Below, piece by piece: positions 1 to 7,945 of a stretch of 64,000 nucleotides of DNA. A program made the position numbers and the translations under genes. The DNA is taken from NCBI GenBank assembly GCA_045599645.1, contig JAZRWI010000004.1:124001-188000 (forward strand), given 5' to 3'. The notes beneath the pieces were generated by a model. That model was given only the letters and a program-made list of their open reading frames with translations, did no database searches and was not told the origin of the DNA. The DNA is from RUG334 sp045599645. GTDB taxonomy: Bacteria; Muiribacteriota; Ozemobacteria; Ozemobacterales; Ozemobacteraceae. Every line of letters starts with the position of its first letter. Positions within the stretch are counted from its first letter, which is position 1.

Positions 1-185
1 CTTGCAGAAACCTTCCAATCAATGGAGCGGAAATCATCACCACGGTAATATTGCCTGATACCGGCAAATTCCATACCATGGCCCTTGAAAACAGATTTGT
101 AGCTACCAGAATAGAGAGAGTCGACAAGCTGTCTTGTTCTTATTTCTATTCGGCCTACTTCTTTTAGAAGCTCTTTAGAAAGCAT
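1..185 (-). CDS. DUF58 family protein, N-terminal part only
   Basis: The reading frame opens with ATG at 185 and runs off the left edge of the window, so only about 61 residues are visible. The segment around residues 38-60 has the pattern F-x-G-I-R-x-Y-x-x-G-D-D-x-R-S-I-D-W, the hallmark of the DUF58 domain. DUF58 proteins are usually encoded next to MoxR AAA+ ATPases and Bat proteins, and here the start lies 17 bases past the moxR stop on the same strand. The role of the family is uncertain; it is thought to belong to a MoxR-assisted envelope or stress-tolerance module. Family assignment is firm, function is not. Confidence 0.85.
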   Translation of the reverse strand, partial: MLSKELLKEVGRIEIRTRQLVDSLYSGSYKSVFKGHGMEFAGIRQYYRGDDFRSIDWKVSA

Positions 186-202
186 ATAAGCTTATGCTAT
201 GC

Positions 203-1192
203 TCACGGCACAGCTACCCCTTCCTTAATGCGTCTGACGATTTCGTCTGAATCGATTTCATCGGCTTCTGCTTCATAGGTTGGAATTACGCGATGTCTCA
301 ATACATCACTCATAATAGCCTTAACATCATCAGGCTTTACATAGCTTCTGCCATTTACAAGTGCATGTGCTCTAGCTGCGCGTGTCAAATAAATAGAAGC
401 ACGTGGAGAAGCACCGAATCTGATATAACTCTTCAAAGGCAGGTTGTATTTATCAGGATAGCGTGTTGCATCAACAATGCGAAGTATATATTCAACAATC
501 TTGTCATCAACATATATTTCGCTGGCAAGTTCTCTGAGCATAAGAATCTGAGCTGCTTCCACAACAGGTTCTACAACGGAAACCTGATGACTCTTTTCCG
601 CAAGGCCCATGCGCTTTACGATAGTTCTTTCTTCTTCAAAGCTTGGGTATTTAACGATTACTTTAAAAAGGAAACGGTCAACCTGAGCTTCAGAAAGAGT
701 ATAAGTGCCTTCAGTTTCAATGGGGTTCTGAGTGGCTAATACCAGAAAAGGTTCTGAAAGCTTGAAGGTTTCATGTTCGATTGTAACCTGGCGTTCTTCC
801 ATGGCTTCGAGAAGTGCAGACTGAACCTTTGCGGGAGCTCGGTTGATTTCATCTGCCAATACGAAGTTTGAGAAGATAGGACCTTTGTGAGTCATAAATT
901 CAGCAGTTTTCTGGTCAAAGATTCTTGTACCAATAAGGTCTGCCGGCAACAAATCTGGTGTAAACTGAATTCTTGAGAAATTAGTTTTAACAGTTCTGGC
1001 AAGCGCTTTAATAGCTAAGGTCTTTGCTAGTCCTGGAACACCTTCCAATAAGATATGGCCATCAGAAACAAGAGCTAACACAAGACTATCAAGAAGATTT
1101 TCCTGACCAACCAGAACCTTCTTAACTTCAGTCTTGATGCTGTTTATTATGTTTCCAGCCTGATCAATACGGTTTTGAATATTATTATCCAT
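203..1192 (-). CDS. moxR: MoxR-family AAA+ ATPase
   Basis: This is a MoxR-type AAA+ chaperone-like ATPase of about 329 residues, the normal length. Walker A is G-V-P-G-L-A-K-T and Walker B is L-A-D-E-I-N-R-A. The C-terminal lid ends in a region typical of MoxR (V-L-R-H-R-V-I-P-T-Y-E-A-E). An upstream ATG at 1207 is in frame, but the ATG at 1192 has GGAG nine bases before it, so I chose 1192. MoxR proteins are thought to help assemble or insert cofactors into partner proteins, often with VWA or Bat proteins. The gene sits between the BatD-like gene (33 bases upstream) and the DUF58 gene, forming one minus-strand operon. The substrate is unknown. Confidence 0.93.
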   Translation of the reverse strand: MDNNIQNRIDQAGNIINSIKTEVKKVLVGQENLLDSLVLALVSDGHILLEGVPGLAKTLAIKALARTVKTNFSRIQFTPDLLPADLIGTRIFDQKTAEFMTHKGPIFSNFVLADEINRAPAKVQSALLEAMEERQVTIEHETFKLSEPFLVLATQNPIETEGTYTLSEAQVDRFLFKVIVKYPSFEEERTIVKRMGLAEKSHQVSVVEPVVEAAQILMLRELASEIYVDDKIVEYILRIVDATRYPDKYNLPLKSYIRFGASPRASIYLTRAARAHALVNGRSYVKPDDVKAIMSDVLRHRVIPTYEAEADEIDSDEIVRRIKEGVAVP

Positions 1193-1225
1193 ATATGTAT
1201 GCTCCATATATTTATTTACTTATAA

Positions 1226-2323
1226 TCAAAGGCTATTAAGTATTTCTTTAATGTCAGATTCGATAGCAATGAGCTGTCTGTTAGGCATGCGATTAGCATA
1301 CATAACTGTTTCGATTTCAAAAGCCAGCCTTGTTGAAGCCTGCTTTATATTATCAGTTCCAGCTATTTTGCTACATTTATCAAGCAGTTCATCATAGGTC
1401 ATATCCATGCTAAGATTCTGATTTCTATAGCAACAAGCCTTTTTAAATAATTCAAAATATTTACGATAAAACTCTACACTTACTTCTTTAAATTGAATCT
1501 TAATTGAAGCAACAATAGTTTCAAATTCGACTTTTTCAACATCAGGCTTTACTATTTCTTCCTGCTTAGCCGGCTCTTCCTGTTTTACTATTACTGCATC
1601 TTCTATTTTGGCATTATCAACTTTATCAGTATCAGGTTTATCTGTTTTTTTACCTGCTACAATAGCAAAAACAATAATAAGAATCACAAATAATATAATG
1701 GCTATACCAGCATAGAGTAATGTGTTAAACCAGTTGGATTCTTTTGGCTGTGGCTTAGAATGCATTGGCTGGGAAGAAGCCGGCCCATTCTGTTGAGATT
1801 CATTGATGTTTTCTTCGCCTTCATTGTCCTGTGCTGTAATTACATTTTCATCTTCATCTGGGTCTTCAGCTGCCTGATTTACTTTTATCTTAATCTGGTC
1901 TGAATGATGTTCTTCACCATCTTTGTCTTTCATAGAGAAAGCAGGGATAGTTAATTCACCAACCTTCTGAGGCACGAGGGTGAGAATAATCTGCTTAACA
2001 CTTTCACCTTTTCCATTTATCGAACGAGACTGCTGAGAAGAGCTTCTGCCCATGATGTCAAAATCCGGGATATTTTCTACCCTAAAATCAATGTCATTCA
2101 TGCTGCTCATATTAAAACTGTTGAAACTGAATGAGAAGCCATTATTACTGAAACTCTGTGTATTCTGGGATGTTAGAGCTTTTTTTATGTTAACAGTCAA
2201 CTGAATCTGGTCGCCAAATTCAATCTCGGTCCTGTCTACTCCCGCGGAAATGGTTATATCTTCTGCCAATACCATGCTGGCACATACCAAAAGCATAAGT
2301 ATTGAAAATAATAGTTTTCGCAC
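1226..2323 (-). CDS. BatD-like membrane protein with signal peptide
   Basis: The protein has 365 residues. It starts with a clear signal peptide (residues 1-20, MRKLL then a hydrophobic core ending in LA). A BatD-like beta-rich region follows (about 21-150), with the typical opening V-D-R-T-E-I-E-F-G-D-Q-I and the segment L-V-P-Q-K-V-G-E-L-T-I-P. Next come an acidic, Q/S-rich linker (150-198), one transmembrane helix (202-224) and a cytoplasmic tail of about 140 residues. BatD (oxygen tolerance) proteins are larger in Bacteroidetes; this one has only one clear beta domain. It is the first gene of the moxR-DUF58 operon. It probably senses or binds something in the periplasm and couples to the ATPase, which is inference from context. 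Confidence 0.75.
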   Translation of the reverse strand: MRKLLFSILMLLVCASMVLAEDITISAGVDRTEIEFGDQIQLTVNIKKALTSQNTQSFSNNGFSFSFNSFNMSSMNDIDFRVENIPDFDIMGRSSSQQSRSINGKGESVKQIILTLVPQKVGELTIPAFSMKDKDGEEHHSDQIKIKVNQAAEDPDEDENVITAQDNEGEENINESQQNGPASSQPMHSKPQPKESNWFNTLLYAGIAIILFVILIIVFAIVAGKKTDKPDTDKVDNAKIEDAVIVKQEEPAKQEEIVKPDVEKVEFETIVASIKIQFKEVSVEFYRKYFELFKKACCYRNQNLSMDMTYDELLDKCSKIAGTDNIKQASTRLAFEIETVMYANRMPNRQLIAIESDIKEILNSL

Positions 2324-2403
2324 GCTTTGCCTCCTGATTTATATGGTTAGACTATACCACAAATCAAAAGGTTCCAACAATTATAAAAAAAATGAATAAG
2401 GTA

Positions 2404-3015
2404 TCACACGATGGTTCGGGTTGTGGGGTAGCAGTCGATTATTTCTTTAATCCAGCCTGGAAGGTCTTTGGTAAGCTGAATAAAATCACCGTCTTCATAA
2501 TAGGCAACGTAAGTAAAACCTACAGTATTATCAAAAAATGTTACTTTGTCAGCCATTGGCCAGATTGCTTTCATGTTGTTAACCGTTTCTACATATCTGC
2601 GTTCAACATCTTTATCAGGTATGCCATGACCGCCATTAGCAACTCTGTAAGCTATTCTCTTCTTAACAATTTCTACGTCTGCAACACCGACATAATAAAT
2701 CCAGATGTCATAACCTTCGTTACGTGCATTGGAAATATTTCTTATAATTGATTTTCCACAAAGAGTTGTTTCCTGACAGAATGTAATATGTTTTGAAAAA
2801 TATTCTTTTACAAGCTTAACTGTTATTCTGTCAGCTTTTATTCTATCTACCCTATTACGCCAATCACCATTAAAAGATTTGATGGCTTCATCAGAGTTTA
2901 CTCTTGGACAAGGGAAAGTATTGGAGCAGGAATGCCATAAGGTGGTTTTACCGCAACCATTACACCCTGCAAAAATAATATATATGGGTCTGTTTTCAGA
3001 ATCTGCGTTCTTCAA
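2404..3015 (-). CDS. Zeta-toxin-like P-loop kinase (COG4185 type)
   Basis: This is a 203-residue P-loop protein with Walker A A-G-C-N-G-C-G-K-T-T at residues 16-25. It has the pattern of the zeta-toxin/'predicted ABC-type ATPase' group: an N-S-D-E-A-I segment after the P-loop, an E-T-T-L-x-G-K-S motif and a basic R-x-A-x-R-V-A-N-G-G-H lid. Zeta toxins phosphorylate UDP-N-acetylglucosamine; many relatives have unknown substrates. The start codon is TTG at 3015, and the frame overlaps the end of the upstream 61-codon gene by 20 bases, so translation is probably coupled. This is the layout of a toxin-antitoxin pair. Toxin activity is inferred, not shown. Confidence 0.75.
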   Translation of the reverse strand: MKNADSENRPIYIIFAGCNGCGKTTLWHSCSNTFPCPRVNSDEAIKSFNGDWRNRVDRIKADRITVKLVKEYFSKHITFCQETTLCGKSIIRNISNARNEGYDIWIYYVGVADVEIVKKRIAYRVANGGHGIPDKDVERRYVETVNNMKAIWPMADKVTFFDNTVGFTYVAYYEDGDFIQLTKDLPGWIKEIIDCYPTTRTIV

Positions 3016-3181
3016 TTACTTTTCTCTGGCGCTGCTGTAAAAAGCTTTCACAAATCTGTTTGAAAAAGCCAACTTCTTCTTTGCTTTTACAAGACATTAA
3101 CAAGCCTGGAGTTTCGCTGATACTAAGTTTAGAACAATCATCGAAAATCTTTTTGTTTGATTTGATTTCTTCTAAATTCAT
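2996..3181 (-). CDS. Small protein upstream of zeta-like kinase, candidate antitoxin
   Basis: This is a 61-residue charged protein starting at an ATG with AAGGGG six bases upstream, a good ribosome binding site. It is predicted mostly helical, ends in a basic stretch (Q-R-Q-R-K-V-I-E-E-R-R-F) and overlaps the kinase gene by 20 bases. I do not recognise a family. Its size, position and coupling fit an antitoxin for the downstream zeta-like kinase. It does not visibly resemble epsilon antitoxin, so the partnership is an inference from context. Confidence 0.55.
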   Translation of the reverse strand: MNLEEIKSNKKIFDDCSKLSISETPGLLMSCKSKEEVGFFKQICESFLQQRQRKVIEERRF

Positions 3182-3344
3182 TGTTCGCCCCTTTTATATT
3201 TTATCGGCAGAAAGTATATACAATATTTAACCTAAAAAATCAATAGAGTTATCAATAAGTGGGGCTACGGTTTGAATTGAGGTTAACTTTGCGACCAAAA
3301 AATATTGTTTCGCTCGGCTGGGAGCAGAGAACTGGAAGCTAAGC

Positions 3345-3402
3345 CGATATAGCACAGCATTCTGTTGAAATATCAACAGAATGCTGAACAGGTTCTATAT
3401 CG
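3345..3402. repeat. Nested perfect inverted repeat (hairpin)
   Basis: CAGCATTCTGTTGA (3355-3368) pairs perfectly with TCAACAGAATGCTG (3373-3386) around a 4-base loop. A second outer arm, CGATATAG (3345-3352), pairs with CTATATCG (3395-3402). It lies 34-91 bases past the stop of the amidohydrolase gene, but no T-run follows on either strand. A REP-like element or a protein-binding site is as likely as a terminator. It is the only notable item in the gap 3182-3435. Confidence 0.7.
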
Positions 3403-3435
3403 CAATATAGGTTATAAGCTAATTAAGAATAGTCC

Positions 3436-5232
3436 TCAATACTGCCTTGCGGGGAATATCATTCTGCCATTGCTGAATACAGAAAGCAGCGTAGCATTAG
3501 TAACGGCAACATTCTTAGTAACTGTGTCATCCGTCAGGTTCACATTGAAAATTGTGAAATCAGCTGCTTTACCGACTTCAATACTGCCGAGATTTTTATC
3601 CTCTTTCAGCTGATACGCGGGGTTCTGTGTCAGGCACTTCAGACTAGTCATGCCATCAATGGTTTCCTCGGTTCCTCGGAACTCATCGGGGTATATTTTC
3701 AGAATCTGCTCAGAGTATTGACTGCGATCCAGAGCAATCTGCGCGTCCTTCACAGTTCTTCGGGTCGTGGCAACGAATATCTGTTCTAGCGGCGTTCCAG
3801 CACTGTCAGTATGGAAGCTCGTTACAGCACCAGCGCCAATGAAGGATCTGATCTTGTACATATTTCTAGCTTCTGTTTCTCCGTAAACCTTGATTTCATC
3901 TTCCTTCGTTCCGTATTTCCATGTAGACCATGTGGGATTTACGACAGCAATTACCTTGTTGTTTGCAAAACGTTTTGGCATACCATCGGTCACATAGGTC
4001 AGATGGGCCACGGCGTTGCGGGCGTCGATTTTGGGAAGTGCCTTGTATGCTGCTTCATAGCAGTCAAGAGCGTAATTGGCAGCGCCTTCGCCGATTGCGT
4101 GCATATGCACCTGCAGGCCTTTTTCATTGGCATACTTGACGATTTTTGTCAGTTCTTCTTTTCTGTCTTCATTCCATCTGATATAGCCGTAATAATTATC
4201 GCCCTTTCCGGCTTCTGCGGTATAGGGTTTCAAAGTCCAGGTTGTCAGGGCTTCCACAACACCGTCAAGGAATATTTTGATTCCTGTAATCTTGAAATAA
4301 TCATTATTGCACTCTGCCGCTAGCTTAGCGATCTTATCAACCTCTTTGATAGGATCCTTGGTGGTTTCAGTGATTTCACAAAGAGCGCGAACCTTGATTT
4401 TCAATTTGCCTTCTTCCGCCAGTTCCCTGTATGCACTGACCATCGGGAGCTTTTCTGTTTCAACGATTCCAGCGTCACAGATTGTTGAAAATCCATAATT
4501 GAGACTGTTCTCCTGCCAATTGAGGAAAAATTCTTTCAGATCTTCCTTGCTGATCGGTAGTTCCTGGAATAGGTTAAATCGTGGCGTTTCAAGAAGATAT
4601 CCCGTGGGCTCCCCTTTTTCATCCACTTTGATTCCGTCCGTACCGTATGTGGCAATCATATCCTTGACATGGAAATATTCAATCGCTTTCTGATTCAGAA
4701 GGGCTGCGTGTCCGCCGCCACCCGCGATGATGATCGGAACCTGATCGGATGCGTATTTGTCAAGTACTTCATGTGTAGGTGGGTCGTCATCATCCGGAAA
4801 TACCCAGAAACCCAGGCCTCTATAAAACTTTTTACCGGGATTTTTTTCGATATACGCTTTTATAATTTCAGCATTCTGACGGAGTTTGGCCTCTCCATCA
4901 AGTATTATTCCGTCAACCAACATAGTGCTAACAAGCCCAATATGTGTGTGGCCGTCAATAAAGCCAGGATATATCACATTATAACCGTAATCATATACAT
5001 TGGTATGCGGTCCGATATGTTCTTTGGCATCTTTTGCGCTTCCAACAAACACAATCTTCCCATCTTTTACGGCAACAGCCTCCGCAATGTTGCCTTTATC
5101 GTTCATTGTCACGATTTTTCCATAAAGAACAGAATCTGCAAGATTTTCAGGCAATGATTCTGACTTAGCACTGCAATCAGCCATTAAAATGGCCATACTA
5201 GCTGCCAAAATGAAATTTACTATTTTTCTCAT
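3436..5232 (-). CDS. Secreted amidohydrolase, YtcJ/LAF3-like (amidohydrolase 3 family)
   Basis: This is a 598-residue amidohydrolase with an N-terminal export signal (residues 1-20) ending in D-C-S, a possible but non-canonical lipobox. Metal-site motifs are visible: G-F-I-D-G-H-T-H-I near residue 93, H-M-H-A-I-G-E-G in the middle and F-H-T-D-S-A-G near the end. A composite beta-sandwich region at both termini (A-V-K-D-G-K-I-V-F-V-G; G-K-A-A-D-F-T-I-F) is typical. YtcJ-like enzymes hydrolyse unknown amides; the substrate here is unknown. Its base composition is clearly richer in G+C than the neighbours (35 of 60 bases in 4681-4740), suggesting acquisition from another genome. No operon partner is visible. 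Confidence 0.85.
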   Translation of the reverse strand: MRKIVNFILAASMAILMADCSAKSESLPENLADSVLYGKIVTMNDKGNIAEAVAVKDGKIVFVGSAKDAKEHIGPHTNVYDYGYNVIYPGFIDGHTHIGLVSTMLVDGIILDGEAKLRQNAEIIKAYIEKNPGKKFYRGLGFWVFPDDDDPPTHEVLDKYASDQVPIIIAGGGGHAALLNQKAIEYFHVKDMIATYGTDGIKVDEKGEPTGYLLETPRFNLFQELPISKEDLKEFFLNWQENSLNYGFSTICDAGIVETEKLPMVSAYRELAEEGKLKIKVRALCEITETTKDPIKEVDKIAKLAAECNNDYFKITGIKIFLDGVVEALTTWTLKPYTAEAGKGDNYYGYIRWNEDRKEELTKIVKYANEKGLQVHMHAIGEGAANYALDCYEAAYKALPKIDARNAVAHLTYVTDGMPKRFANNKVIAVVNPTWSTWKYGTKEDEIKVYGETEARNMYKIRSFIGAGAVTSFHTDSAGTPLEQIFVATTRRTVKDAQIALDRSQYSEQILKIYPDEFRGTEETIDGMTSLKCLTQNPAYQLKEDKNLGSIEVGKAADFTIFNVNLTDDTVTKNVAVTNATLLSVFSNGRMIFPARQY

Positions 5233-5421
5233 ACTTTTTCCTATATATTTAATAAAAATTTACCAAGCCGTTTAGTATTCGGCTTGCGAAGCGTTCTTGA
5301 CATAAGCTTCGAACACTTTCGGATAGCGTTTCAGAACAACAGGAAAGATTGTCTGCTAACACTATTAAATAGTATACACCACGATTGTGAACTTTTCAAT
5401 ACAAAAGCAGAATACTAAGAC

Positions 5422-5469
5422 CTTCGAGCCTCAAAATACTTAGCTTAATTATTATTTTGAGGCCCGAAG
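5422..5469. repeat. Long hairpin in the gap between oligopeptidase and amidohydrolase genes
   Basis: CTTCGAGCCTCAAAATA (5422-5438) pairs with TATTTTGAGGCCCGAAG (5453-5469) with one mismatch. No T-run follows, so termination is uncertain. A smaller inverted repeat, AAGCCG/CGGCTT, lies near 5262-5285. The rest of the gap 5233-5490 holds nothing else that I recognise. Confidence 0.6.
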
Positions 5470-5491
5470 AATGGCTGATTATCTTCGCTGA

Positions 5492-5650
5492 GAACTGGAA
5501 GCTGAAAGCTAGAAGCTAGAAGCTAGGAGCTGGAAGCTGGAAGCTAGAAGCTAGGAGCTGAAAGCTGGAAGCTAGAAGCTAGGAGCTGGAAGCTAGAAGC
5601 AAGGAACTGAAAGCTGGGAGCCGGAAGCAGAAAGCCAAAAGTAGAAGTTG
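5492..5650. repeat. Degenerate heptamer tandem repeat, RAAGCTR family
   Basis: About 22 tandem copies of a 7-base unit, mostly GAAGCTA, GAAGCTG, GGAGCTG or AAAGCTG, fill the space just past the stop of the oligopeptidase gene. The copies diverge toward the right end. The period of exactly seven matches the other repeat families in this window and recalls the heptanucleotide STRR repeats described in cyanobacteria. The array lacks spacers and conserved long units, so it is not CRISPR. Confidence 0.9.
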
Positions 5651-5669
5651 ATAAACCGAGGGTTAGTCT

Positions 5670-7763
5670 TCAGCAGCAGCCGGAGTGACGAAGAAGAGCC
5701 TTTGTTTCAGGGTCTCTGCCACGGAAAAGTCTGAAAACTTCGCTTGGGTGCTTGCTTCCACCCATAGCAAGGAAAGTATCTCTGAACTTTCTACCTATTT
5801 TCTGAATAGCGTCTTCATTTTCTATACCTGCTTCTTCAAAGGCTGCAAAAGCATCAGAGCTTAAAACTTCAGCCCATTTGTAGCTATAATAGCCCGCGCC
5901 ATATTCATTTGCAAAAATGTGCTGGAATGCACAGATAAATTTATCGCCATCATAAGCAGGCATAGCACAGCATTCGTTTGAGATATCAACAAATAACTGA
6001 ACCGGGTCTTTATCTCCATCAGGATCATAGCTAGAATTCAGTATCATATCAAACTTACCAAAGGAAAGCTGTCTCTGCATCTGGTAAGCTGCCCTGAATT
6101 TCTTCAGACCGCGAACCTTTTCAAACATTTCAGCAGGCATAGGTTCGCCAGTTTTGTAATGATGAGCAATCTTAGAGAGTGTCTTCTTTTCAATACACCA
6201 GTTTTCCATGAACTGAGAACAGAGTTCCACTGCATCCCATTCGACACCATTGCAGCCTGCGGTTTCAGATTCATCAACAGTTGTAAGCATTCCCTGCAAA
6301 GCATGACCAAATTCATGAAACAAGGTCTTCATTTCCATAAAAGAGAACAATGAAGGCTTACCTTCTTGAGGAGTAGTTGCATTACAGCAAATGTAGACAA
6401 CAGGCTTTCTAAGAATTTTGCCCTTATACATTCTTCTGGTAAAGCAGTTTTCCATCCATGCACCAGCCCTTTTTTCGCCAGGTCTTACAAATGGGTCCAG
6501 ATAGAAGTGAGCAATGTTCTTTCCGGTTTCATCTGCAACATCGTAGAATACAACGTCTTTATCCCATACAGGAGCATCTTCGCGCTTAGTTGGAATTATT
6601 TTTATTCCAAAAAGCCTTTCGGCCAAATCAAATAAAGCATCTCTGACCTGGTTGAATGGGAAATAAGGTCTGATTAAGTCGTCAGTAAGATTGAATTTCT
6701 TCTCTCTCAATCTTTCCGCCCAGAAAGCTACATCCCATTGCTTCAAAGGTTCGTTGAAGCCGTTTTCATTAGCAAGTTGCTGAATTTCTTCAAGATCTTT
6801 TTTGCCATATGGCTTTGTAGCAGTTTCAAGCTCATCATACATCTTCATTACATTTTCGATGTTCTTAGCCATCTTAACATCCAGGCTGTATGCTGCAAAG
6901 TTTTCATAGCCAACAAGCTGAACCATTTCTTTACGAACCTTAGTAAGTTCAACAATCAATGGAAGATTGTTAAAACGTCCTTCTGCTGCTCTTGAAGCAA
7001 AAGCCTTGTAAATTGTGTATCTGTCATTCCTGTCTCTGTGGTGCTGCAAAAATGGCATATAGCTCGGCTGAACAAGTGTAATTCGCCATGGACCATTTTC
7101 TGGTGTTGAAACTACCCCTTCTTCTCCATGAGCTCTGTTATAAGAATCAGAAGCGAGATTCTTCAGGTTAGAAGGCCAGCCTTCTGTCTTTGCTTTATCT
7201 GTAACTATGAACTCGAAATTATTTACAGAATCAAGAATATTATTATTGAAATCAATACCGATTTCAGAAATTCTGTTATAAAGATAATTAAATCTATGTT
7301 TAGCCGCACCTTTAAGACCAACGCCGGCCTGTTCACATTTTTTTAGCTTAATGTCTATAACTCTTTTGCGTGATTCGCTGAGATTTTTATATTCATCGCT
7401 TTCCTTCAAAGCTTTAAGACCTTCATAAACGGGCTTGCTCTGTGTCATCATAAGCTGTGTCTGAACGAAGAGAGGCATCATTTCAGCTTCGGCCTTACGA
7501 TAGCCTTCACAATTTTTTACACTGGAAAGATGAATCAGAAGATTCCAACCATAGTCGAGATAAAGTTCAAGATCTTCCAATGGCTGACAGAGGCCATCCC
7601 ATGTTGGAACTATATTCTTTTCAATGTTCTTGAACTCTTTTTGCATTTCAGAAAAAGCATAAGTAAGAGCTGGAACAAAATGTTCGGGTTTGATTTTATC
7701 AAATTTTGGTAAATCATCCTTTTTAATTAATAGTTCTAATACTGGGTTTTCATTCTTATTCAT
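5670..7763 (-). CDS. prlC: M3-family oligopeptidase (oligopeptidase A-like)
   Basis: This is a 697-residue zinc metallopeptidase of family M3, the usual length for oligopeptidase A (PrlC/OpdA). The zinc motif H-E-F-G-H is at residues 483-487, and the third ligand is probably Glu513 in V-E-L-C-S-Q. The N-terminal segment P-K-F-D-K-I-K-P-E-H-F-V-P-A is typical of the PrlC branch. There is no signal peptide, so it should act in the cytoplasm on short peptides. The family motif usually reads E-x-P-S-Q and here has Cys instead of Pro. It stands alone; its 3' side is the heptamer array. Dipeptidyl carboxypeptidase (Dcp) is a close relative that I cannot fully exclude. Confidence 0.92.
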   Translation of the reverse strand: MNKNENPVLELLIKKDDLPKFDKIKPEHFVPALTYAFSEMQKEFKNIEKNIVPTWDGLCQPLEDLELYLDYGWNLLIHLSSVKNCEGYRKAEAEMMPLFVQTQLMMTQSKPVYEGLKALKESDEYKNLSESRKRVIDIKLKKCEQAGVGLKGAAKHRFNYLYNRISEIGIDFNNNILDSVNNFEFIVTDKAKTEGWPSNLKNLASDSYNRAHGEEGVVSTPENGPWRITLVQPSYMPFLQHHRDRNDRYTIYKAFASRAAEGRFNNLPLIVELTKVRKEMVQLVGYENFAAYSLDVKMAKNIENVMKMYDELETATKPYGKKDLEEIQQLANENGFNEPLKQWDVAFWAERLREKKFNLTDDLIRPYFPFNQVRDALFDLAERLFGIKIIPTKREDAPVWDKDVVFYDVADETGKNIAHFYLDPFVRPGEKRAGAWMENCFTRRMYKGKILRKPVVYICCNATTPQEGKPSLFSFMEMKTLFHEFGHALQGMLTTVDESETAGCNGVEWDAVELCSQFMENWCIEKKTLSKIAHHYKTGEPMPAEMFEKVRGLKKFRAAYQMQRQLSFGKFDMILNSSYDPDGDKDPVQLFVDISNECCAMPAYDGDKFICAFQHIFANEYGAGYYSYKWAEVLSSDAFAAFEEAGIENEDAIQKIGRKFRDTFLAMGGSKHPSEVFRLFRGRDPETKALLRHSGCC

Positions 7764-7890
7764 CTTATATACCTTATTTTAATGCTAATTTATCGAATAC
7801 AACTATATTCCAATATCTAATGTTAGTCAAATTTTATTTAAAAAAGGATGGAGACTGTGGATTTGGGGTTGAGATGGGATTGAAGAAGCA

Positions 7891-7919
7891 TTGACTTAGA
7901 TTATCTAATAACTTATAAT
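7891..7919 (+). promoter_or_regulatory. Sigma70-type promoter for the GAF/GGDEF-like gene
   Basis: TTGACT (7891-7896) and TATAAT (7914-7919) are separated by 17 bases, near-consensus for sigma70. The start codon (TTG at 7946) follows 26 bases later with AAGGGG before it. Confidence 0.75.
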
Positions 7920-7945
7920 AGCATAAAAATATAAGGGGCAAACAA

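Noticed and set aside
293..739. 148-codon plus-strand open frame inside moxR
   Set aside because: Antisense to the conserved AAA+ region; a shadow frame.
3811..4323. 170-codon plus-strand open frame inside the amidohydrolase gene
   Set aside because: Antisense to conserved amidohydrolase motifs; no ribosome binding site or family.
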